The notes beneath the pieces are model-generated. The model worked only from the letters and a program-made list of their open reading frames with translations, was not told the DNA's origin and did not search any database. This document shows positions 59,701 through 64,000 of a stretch of DNA of 64,000 nt, piece by piece. Position 1 is the stretch's first letter. Every line of letters starts with the position of its first letter. Origin of the DNA: Corallococcus sp. EGB (lineage in GTDB: Bacteria; Myxococcota; Myxococcia; Myxococcales; Myxococcaceae); NCBI RefSeq assembly GCF_019968905.1, contig NZ_CP079946.1, forward strand, positions 2,852,001 through 2,916,000, written 5' to 3'. The position numbers were made by a program, and so were the translations under genes.

Positions 59701-60489
59701 AAGGCGCGCGAGTTGTGGACGCCGGATGGGAAGGCCGAGGCGGCGCTGAAGAAGGAGATGGACCAACTCCAGGCGCAGCTCGACCCGATGGATGCGCTCC
59801 GGAAGCGCATGGAGATGGTGCAGCGCCTCTTCGATGACCAGCGCATCACCGTGGAGCAGTACCGCAAGGAGATGGAGCGCCTTCAGGACCAAATCAACGG
59901 CGGCTTCAGCTACACGAAGGAAATCGTCGGCACGGCCACGCAGCACATGTCGGACGCCTTCGCGAACTTCGTCACCACGGGCCGGCTGGAGTTCTCCTCC
60001 CTGGTGGACGGCATCCTGAAGGACCTGGCGCGGCTGGCGGCGCAGAAGGCCTTCATGGCCCTCGTCAACCTGGGCATGGACGCCCTCAGTGGGAGCGTTT
60101 CGTCCGGCAGCCGTGGAGGGATGCCCACGATGGTCGGCGGCGCCGACATGAGCGGCACCTACGACTTCATGCTGGGCGGTGCGCACGCAGCCGGAGGCCC
60201 CGTCCGTGCGCAGCAGGCGCACCTGGTGGGCGAACTCGGGCCGGAGCTCTTCATCCCCTCCAGTTCCGGCCGCATCGTCCCCAACGAGGCGCTGGGGGGA
60301 GGGGACGTGCAGATTCCCATTGCCGTCACCGTCTACGCGGACGGCTCCTCCCAGGTGAGCGCGTCAGGGGAGGGAGGACGCGCGGAGGCGGAGCGCCTCG
60401 GACGCAGGCTCGCTGACGCCGTCCGGAAGGTGATGCGCGAGGAGATGGCCCCTGGCGGCATGACGTACACCTTCGTCCGGGGAAGGTAG
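56767..60489 (+). CDS. Tape measure protein
   Basis: 1240 residues, the largest phage gene. FDLAELSIRIDTSDAKEAVT opens the protein; QFGRTPTDQAGALYEILSAG and AADMMFVSAADGKTSIEELA belong to the TP901-type tape measure core (about residues 205-400); membrane-like helices at about 615-650; then long coiled coils and a C-terminal Gly-rich segment ending with the basic EEMAPGGMTYTFVRGR. It sets tail length and leads DNA into the cell. Estimated from size, the tail is about 180 nm (1.5 angstroms per residue, a rule from other phages). Confidence 0.93.
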   Translation: MSGGFDLAELSIRIDTSDAKEAVTTLGGVEAAAEKTERKTTGLESATEALSKAFAQATRSLGSTTKALADIRAATSHLSVLEQSAAKIQAAFTATATATGALEAQFMSLGGAAGKLQAALADTSALSRFLGHVESLNKRFDEMGKQKEGAADALRKVKEEAAKAEPPVSKFADGMKSLVGQFLGVAAAGAAIKSATEEALRFSTAMAQVSTVLEQDQLGMMDSLTAKVKELGNQFGRTPTDQAGALYEILSAGASDAAKATELLTVSNKLAIGGVTDVRTAADGLTGVMASYGSQLRNVTQAADMMFVSAADGKTSIEELARFIGRVAPIASQTGVSLAELLAATGALTKNNIQTSTSMEGLRAIIAAVAKPSHDAAKLADALGLEFSITALKAKGLAGFLQDVNEKTEGSTEEMAMLFGGVEALLPAMTLTGTASADFAASLKHMEDSAGRTEAAFQKMASTPQFALDQLRARFAELQGEVGGDILSAAEPAIRGLTENFDTATTAVKFFGEALVVVAAMRGAAWAQEWVKGLMSKVTALNQARESATNAALAEAKYTRSADESRIAALRSAQAMLEKKYAALQASAAVEGGLMSATKKATLASTELALAKVKEAAAIEGASVAARAGKAALDFMGGPIGIVTGALTLAVAAFHELGRAADEAREKTRQFAQESGSNASRGSQIVIELLKETRALQDQTRAATALNIAKAEMATLGGRYQDLLTDEVDSVAKLSAVYEKLTREDLANARAEVARLAEEVKKKQNLIMTVNYRWGLADIKDFTRARKDPRFAPQIEEKLVPLEKDLAAQQQRVADIEKGLQRLKEARLEEAKANAAGADARAANTKESLKEAAQEEKAREKLLKRQEQWLMNLEEEARTLGKTKDEAKELSDEYRSLKDPKMIARADAAIAQLEAIRKQKEETEKLKKAEEERKRVLQELGRELGNQDATKYAQAQKLLREELDAGRLTLKDYNTQLTKARELWTPDGKAEAALKKEMDQLQAQLDPMDALRKRMEMVQRLFDDQRITVEQYRKEMERLQDQINGGFSYTKEIVGTATQHMSDAFANFVTTGRLEFSSLVDGILKDLARLAAQKAFMALVNLGMDALSGSVSSGSRGGMPTMVGGADMSGTYDFMLGGAHAAGGPVRAQQAHLVGELGPELFIPSSSGRIVPNEALGGGDVQIPIAVTVYADGSSQVSASGEGGRAEAERLGRRLADAVRKVMREEMAPGGMTYTFVRGR

Positions 60490-60571
60490 GGGAGGTGCAC
60501 CTCGGGATGTGGCGCCCGGAGTAGGTTTCACCCGAGCAGGTGGTGCGCGGTGGAGGCGGCAGCCCTACCCG

Positions 60572-61084
60572 TCAAAATGGGTGAGCAGCCCACCCGCTCA
60601 GGTCGTCCCGGTTGCCGAGCTCCAGGAGGGCGTCACGCGGGTAGTCCTCCAGGTTCTCCCCCAGCCATCGTTCGCCAGGCCGGGAGAGGTGGAAGCGCAG
60701 CGTGCAGGCATTGCTGCACCCGAGGATGGTGGTGAAACGCTCCTCCGCTGGCAGCACGCGCTGCAGCTCCAGCGCGAGCCGGAGTCCGTAGCCGACCTGC
60801 TCCTTGAGCGGCAGCCGGCGCTCCCAGGGCTCCTCATCGAAGGCGCCCACGAAGTCGGAGACGTGCACCTTGTTCGTGAAGCACTCGTAGCCGGTGGCGT
60901 CCGGGAAGTGGGGCTGGATGGCCGGGGCGACCTCCAGCGCCTGCCGCCGCCACACCCAGAGGCCATGCCTGCCCACGACACCCTCATCAAGCAGCGTCTG
61001 CATCCTCGGGGTGAGCGGGCGCGCCTGCACCGCCTGGACCTGGGCGTTCCGCAGGTACGCCTGCATCAGTAGGTTCAACCTCAC
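60572..61084 (-). CDS. Putative immunity protein (SitI-like position)
   Basis: 170 residues, cytoplasmic, no signal. Its ATG overlaps the stop of the lipoprotein toxin candidate (ATGA). The only visible structure is a compact alpha/beta domain (GLWVWRRQALEVAPAIQPHF, FVGAFDEEPWERRLPLKEQ and LGCSNACTLRFHLSRPGERW). No catalytic residues or known family are seen. Two-gene orders with a lipoprotein toxin first and a small cytoplasmic protein second are typical of SitA/SitI pairs in myxobacteria, which are often carried on prophage-like elements. The call rests on position and overlap. Confidence 0.5.
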   Translation of the reverse strand: MRLNLLMQAYLRNAQVQAVQARPLTPRMQTLLDEGVVGRHGLWVWRRQALEVAPAIQPHFPDATGYECFTNKVHVSDFVGAFDEEPWERRLPLKEQVGYGLRLALELQRVLPAEERFTTILGCSNACTLRFHLSRPGERWLGENLEDYPRDALLELGNRDDLSGWAAHPF

Positions 61085-61524
61085 GGAGCCACCTCACCCA
61101 GGTAGTACAGCCCCTTCTGGACGGACGAGGCAAACTTGGCGTCCGTCGTCAGCAGCTCGTTCACCCAGCGGGGCGCGTTGGTGAAGCTGCGCGTCGCGGG
61201 GTTGTACAGGTACTTCGCCCCTGTCTGCGCATCCTGGAAGTGGAGCTGCCCGGGGCGCACGCCGGGCGCTGGGTTCTCCACATCGAGGCGGACCCTTCCC
61301 TTCTGCCACAGCGTCTTGCTGTCGATGCGCGTCCCGCGCGCGCCGAGCATCCGCTCCGCAGGCGCGTCGGCACCACAGGCCTCGTGAGCGCCCGGGTGTC
61401 GCTTGAGGCAACAGGAGACCGTGCTATCCGACTGATTGCACTCGGTGGCCGGGATGACGGCCGCTCCACACCCGCCCCAGAGACTGGCCAGCAGGCACAC
61501 CAGCAACGCGCGCAGGTTCGACAT
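61081..61524 (-). CDS. Lipoprotein with C-terminal toxin-like domain (SitA-like candidate)
   Basis: 147 residues. ALLVCLLASLWGGCG is a type II signal peptide with a somewhat unusual lipobox (WGGC). Four further Cys follow near the mature N-terminus (TECNQSDSTVSCCLKRHPG). The C-terminal part (VENPAPGVRPGQLHFQDAQT, GAKYLYNPATRSFTNAP, LYYLGEV) resembles the small C-terminal toxin modules of polymorphic toxins with the PGxRPGQxHxQD pattern. SitA toxins are lipoproteins transferred between myxobacterial cells by TraAB outer-membrane exchange; cells with the matching SitI survive. A SitB-like gene is not visible upstream. Confidence 0.55.
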   Translation of the reverse strand: MSNLRALLVCLLASLWGGCGAAVIPATECNQSDSTVSCCLKRHPGAHEACGADAPAERMLGARGTRIDSKTLWQKGRVRLDVENPAPGVRPGQLHFQDAQTGAKYLYNPATRSFTNAPRWVNELLTTDAKFASSVQKGLYYLGEVAP

Positions 61525-61921
61525 GGGCTCCCCCTCATCTGCGGCGCCAACCGCAGGGCTGGTGGGAAGCGTGCGCGCTCGTCATCGCACCGCGGCAGGG
61601 GCTGCGCGGTGCGGTGTCTGTTCACAGACAAGCGATTCGCACAACGCCCAGTGGGGGACAGAGGAGCCGAACTTCCGGGCAAGAACTCCGCCCGTTCGAC
61701 TCGAATCATGGAGATGTAGCGGCCGCCCCTCCACTCTCCGGCCTGCTTCTGGCATGGAGCGCCTTCCTGCAGCCACAGGTAGCTGCCGCCGACCCAGACG
61801 GTGATGTCGACGTGCCTTGCCATGGCATTGATGGGCGGACGCCTCACCGGGGCCGTCGTCCACGCTCCCGCCGAAGATGGCCTGCATGAGCAGGCTGACA
61901 CTCGGCGGGAGGCGGTAGGGC
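61525..61921. other. Unassigned spacer upstream of the toxin pair
   Basis: 397 bases between the inverted pair and the rightward M-like gene. No frame on either strand convinces: the best minus-strand frame (from 61823, MARHVDITVWVGGSYLWLQE) has plausible composition for 45 codons but then runs in frame through the toxin gene. It should contain the toxin promoter and might hold a remnant of a third gene. Confidence 0.4.
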
Positions 61922-62509
61922 ATGCAGCGCTTCCCCTACACCCCGGACTACGGGGCCCAGGCAGACTCGGTGCCCCGGGTGCGCAAGGCGCAATTCGGCG
62001 AGGGCTACACGCAGCGATCCGGGGACGGGCTCAACCCCGTCCTGCGGCGGTGGGCCCTCCAATTCTCCAGCCTCTCGAAGGTGGACGCGGACGGCCTGGA
62101 GGCCTTCCTGCGTGCCCGTGCTGGTGTCGAGGCCTTCGAGTTCGTCACCCTGGACACGGCCTGGGCCGTCACCGCGCAGCCCTTCGGGGTGGGGGATGGG
62201 GGCCGGACGCAGTGGCTCCTCCAGCGTCCGCTCTCCGCGGATGTGCCGGAGCTGCTGGTGCCTGCCGGGGACTGGACGGCACCGCCCACCGTTTATGTCG
62301 CGGGCATCACCCAGGTGGAGGGGACGGACTACGAACTGTCCGGTTCGGGCCTCGTCACCTTTGCCGCAGCGCCGGCCGCCGGGGCCGCGCTCACGTTCGC
62401 CGGCGCGGGTGAACTGGTGGCGCATGTCGTGTGCGAGGAGTGGCACCGCACCGCGAAGGGCTTCAACGCCTACGACTTCACCGCGACGTTCCAGGAGGAG
62501 GCAGGGTGA
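61922..62509 (+). CDS. Minor tail protein M-like
   Basis: 195 residues. PRVRKAQFGEGYTQRSGDGL, then LEAFLRARAGVEAFEFVTLD matches lambda gpM-type minor tail proteins (PRVxxxQFGDGYxQR); the C-terminal half is an extra beta domain ending NAYDFTATFQEE, as in DUF2460-like relatives. Gene order after tape measure (H-M-L) is lambda-like. Stop overlaps the L-like GTG by 4 bases. Confidence 0.85.
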   Translation: MQRFPYTPDYGAQADSVPRVRKAQFGEGYTQRSGDGLNPVLRRWALQFSSLSKVDADGLEAFLRARAGVEAFEFVTLDTAWAVTAQPFGVGDGGRTQWLLQRPLSADVPELLVPAGDWTAPPTVYVAGITQVEGTDYELSGSGLVTFAAAPAAGAALTFAGAGELVAHVVCEEWHRTAKGFNAYDFTATFQEEAG

Positions 62510-63201
62510 GCATCGCCAGCGACATCCAGAGGCTAGACGCGGGGGCCCTTGTGGAGCTCTTCGTCCTGGACGCCACCAACCTGCCTGGCGGGGGCGTCAG
62601 CCATTTCCACGCGGGCACCAACGGGCTCCGCGGGCCCGTCGTCTGGCAGGGCATGGCCTATGAGCCCTGGGCCATCCAGGTCAAGGGATTCGACAAGTCC
62701 GGCATGGGGCGGCTGCCCCGGCCCACTCTGACGCTCGCCAATGTCGCCGGCACCATCGGCGCCATGGCGCGGGACCTGAACGATCTGCTGGGGGCGCGTG
62801 TCCTGCGGAAGCGCACCTTCGTCCGCTACCTGGACGCGGTGAACTTCCCCGGGGGCGTCAACCCCACCGCCTCGCCGCTGGACGCCTTCCCGGATGACGA
62901 GTTCGTGGTGGACCAGAAGACGGTGGAGAACAAACACGTCATCGAGTTCAGCCTGGCCGCGAAGTGTGACCTGGACGGTGTCCGCATCCCGCTGCGCATC
63001 ATCACGCAGATGTGCCCCTGGGAGTACCGCGGCGAGGGCTGCGGCTACGCCGGCCCTCCGGTGGCGAAGCGGAATGACACGCCCACGTTCAGCGCCACCG
63101 AGGATCGGTGCGGGAAGCGCCTGGCGAGCTGCAAGCTGCGCTTTGGGGAGAAGAACGTCCTTCCGTACGGCGGATTCCCTGCGGTCGGACTCATCCGCTA
63201 A
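62506..63201 (+). CDS. Minor tail protein L-like, iron-sulfur type
   Basis: 231 residues, same as lambda gpL (232). Four Cys at 170, 179, 202 and 209 (spacing 9, 23, 7) are exactly the spacing of the [4Fe-4S]-binding Cys of lambda gpL. Flanks read TQMCPWEYRGEGCGYAG and RCGKRLASCKLRF. The N-terminal half (ALVELFVLDATNL, PWAIQVKGFDKSGMG) is a beta-rich DUF1833-like region. It is part of the tail tip. The TAA stop at 63199-63201 is followed within 2 bases by the IS630 end. Confidence 0.9.
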   Translation: MSIASDIQRLDAGALVELFVLDATNLPGGGVSHFHAGTNGLRGPVVWQGMAYEPWAIQVKGFDKSGMGRLPRPTLTLANVAGTIGAMARDLNDLLGARVLRKRTFVRYLDAVNFPGGVNPTASPLDAFPDDEFVVDQKTVENKHVIEFSLAAKCDLDGVRIPLRIITQMCPWEYRGEGCGYAGPPVAKRNDTPTFSATEDRCGKRLASCKLRFGEKNVLPYGGFPAVGLIR

Positions 63202-63203
63202 TC

Positions 63204-64000
63204 CTATGACCGGGTGAAGTCAGTGTGGTGGTAATGGAATTTCGCTCGGGCCTTCGGCACAGTGAATCGCCAGCGAATCCGGAGCTGGTGGCGGTTGGCC
63301 CACTTCTGCCATGCCTGCGTTTCGCAGCGAAGCTTGTCGAGCGTGGGGATACGCCGCCTTCCCAAACACTGACGGGAGAGCACGGAAATCTCCACCTCCG
63401 CCTGATTGAGCCGACTGCCGTGGACGGGCGTGTAGTATGGAGTGAATCGACGCCAGAGCCGACGCCCTGCACATACCCCGTACCGCACCTCCAACGCATG
63501 GCGGCTGTGGGTACTGAGGTTGTCCAGAACCAGGTGGATGGTGTTCGCCTCCGGTACTGCTTGGCGATGTCCTGGAGGGCTTCGGCAAACGCCGGACTCT
63601 TTCTGTTGGGTGTGGCCTTCACGAAATGCCACCCTGCCTTGGGCTCCACCACGCAGAAGAGATTCGCCGTGCCACAGCGGAAGTAGGCGTAGTCCCGACA
63701 TGCCTCACGCCCAGGGCAGGCGGGCGATGCTGGGCGTACCCACTCCAGCAACTGCACGGGTCGCTCATCGAAGCAACTGACGGGTTCAGTGGGGCACACG
63801 GGCCGCTGGTACAGTTCCAGCACGTCTTCCATTTGCTGGGCGTATTGGGCGTCCAGCTTTGGCACTCACCACACTTTTTCCCGCCACGGCTTCAAGTCAT
63901 GACGCAGGAGGAGTTCGCGCACGGTTTCCCGCCTAACCTCCGGAACCAGGCCCCGGCGTATTGCTTCCCGCGTAATGAGGCGGACCGTCCAGCGGGCGCG
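63204..64000 (-). pseudogene. IS630-family transposase, decayed (5' end beyond window)
   Basis: Minus-strand sequence encodes an IS630 transposase in pieces. The upstream part (RHDLKPWREKVW) is followed in frame by TGA at about 63866-63868 where the family has Cys (WCVPKLD), a nonsense change. SCFDERPVQLLEW gives the first Asp. Near 63552 one G is missing: the frame changes after DIAKQYR and continues as ANTIHLVLDNLSTH (second Asp) and TPVHGSRLNQAEVEISVL (catalytic Glu). With one nonsense codon and one frameshift the enzyme is inactive. IS630 elements insert at TA; the TA of the L gene stop codon may be the target copy. Confidence 0.8.

Larger units (their letters stand above)
24375..64000 (+). 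mobile_element. Temperate tailed-phage prophage (right end outside window)
   Basis: Rightward early operon, candidate origin, terminase, portal, capsid, connector, tail tube, tail chaperone, tape measure and lambda M/L-type tail-tip genes are in canonical siphovirus order. The left border is set by the truncated Fis-type regulator tail. No integrase, excisionase, lysis or receptor-binding gene is in view, so these must lie beyond 64,000 or be lost. Several minus-strand genes interrupt the modules and look like cargo. An IS630-type pseudogene begins just after the L gene. Confidence 0.9.

Noticed and set aside
61161-61901. 246-codon minus-strand frame as a SitB gene
   Set aside because: Most of it is a shifted reading of the toxin gene; the remaining 45 codons are not enough to call a gene.

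Overview
The window comes from a very GC-rich chromosome whose third codon positions are nearly saturated with G or C, so long antisense open frames occur everywhere. It looks like a myxobacterium of the Myxococcaceae (Myxococcus/Corallococcus type). Pointers are a member of the Myxococcus-specific TIGR02265/DUF2378 paralogue family, many two-component kinases, and a myxobacterial type of lipoprotein toxin and immunity pair. The genus assignment is inference.

Positions 1 to about 24,320 are chromosome. A leftward cluster runs PBP1A (3145-5775), an FG-GAP repeat secreted protein (overlapping by 4 bases), a family 5 solute-binding protein, and the start of a sensor kinase cut by the window edge. 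A TPR protein and exonuclease III diverge near 7 kb. At 7.9-8.9 kb the 5' parts of a threonine synthase gene and of a convergent GH31 glucosidase gene are joined head to head at about 8352, a deletion scar. Then follow a DUF5872 protein, a GMC oxidoreductase, a membrane sensor kinase, a DUF2378 protein, a dGTPase, a YedK/HMCES-type SRAP protein, a single-domain response regulator, a large PAS-PAS-kinase-REC-REC-Hpt hybrid kinase, a lidless Hsp70-like ATPase, a GIY-YIG protein with a small partner, and a two-TM protein.

From about 24,375 to beyond the right edge lies a temperate siphovirus-type prophage. Its left junction cuts the last 17 codons off a Fis-type regulator gene (24321-24374), a likely attL. 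The early block (24.7-37.8 kb) is a tightly overlapping rightward operon: PP2C phosphatase, LexA-type winged helix, Gp37/Gp68-family DUF5131 protein, DUF1643, PD-(D/E)XK nuclease, SNF2 helicase, PAPS-reductase-like enzyme, ASCH-like proteins, a possible replication initiator with a dense array of TGTCCCC iterons inside its gene (origin candidate), SLOG/DUF2493 and RusA. A middle region (37.8-43 kb) holds small zinc-ribbon and HTH proteins, inverted cargo genes and a broken portal fragment of a different family. The late region runs terminase small and large subunits, a protein ending in a Tad2-like DUF2829 domain, a JAMM protease, portal, head morphogenesis protein, scaffold, capsid, connectors, tail tube, a tail chaperone pair with a TTTTTTC slippery site, tape measure, and lambda M- and L-like tail-tip proteins. 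A decayed IS630 element begins 2 bases after the L gene; the rest of the tail, lysis genes and integrase are not in view.

Inverted (minus-strand) inserts stand out as cargo: a modification-dependent restriction enzyme candidate (29147-30418), a ParB-like protein, two small membrane proteins, a lipoprotein beside the tape measure gene, and a lipoprotein toxin/immunity pair resembling SitA/SitI between the tape measure and M genes. Together they suggest a prophage that equips its host against other phages and against non-kin cells.
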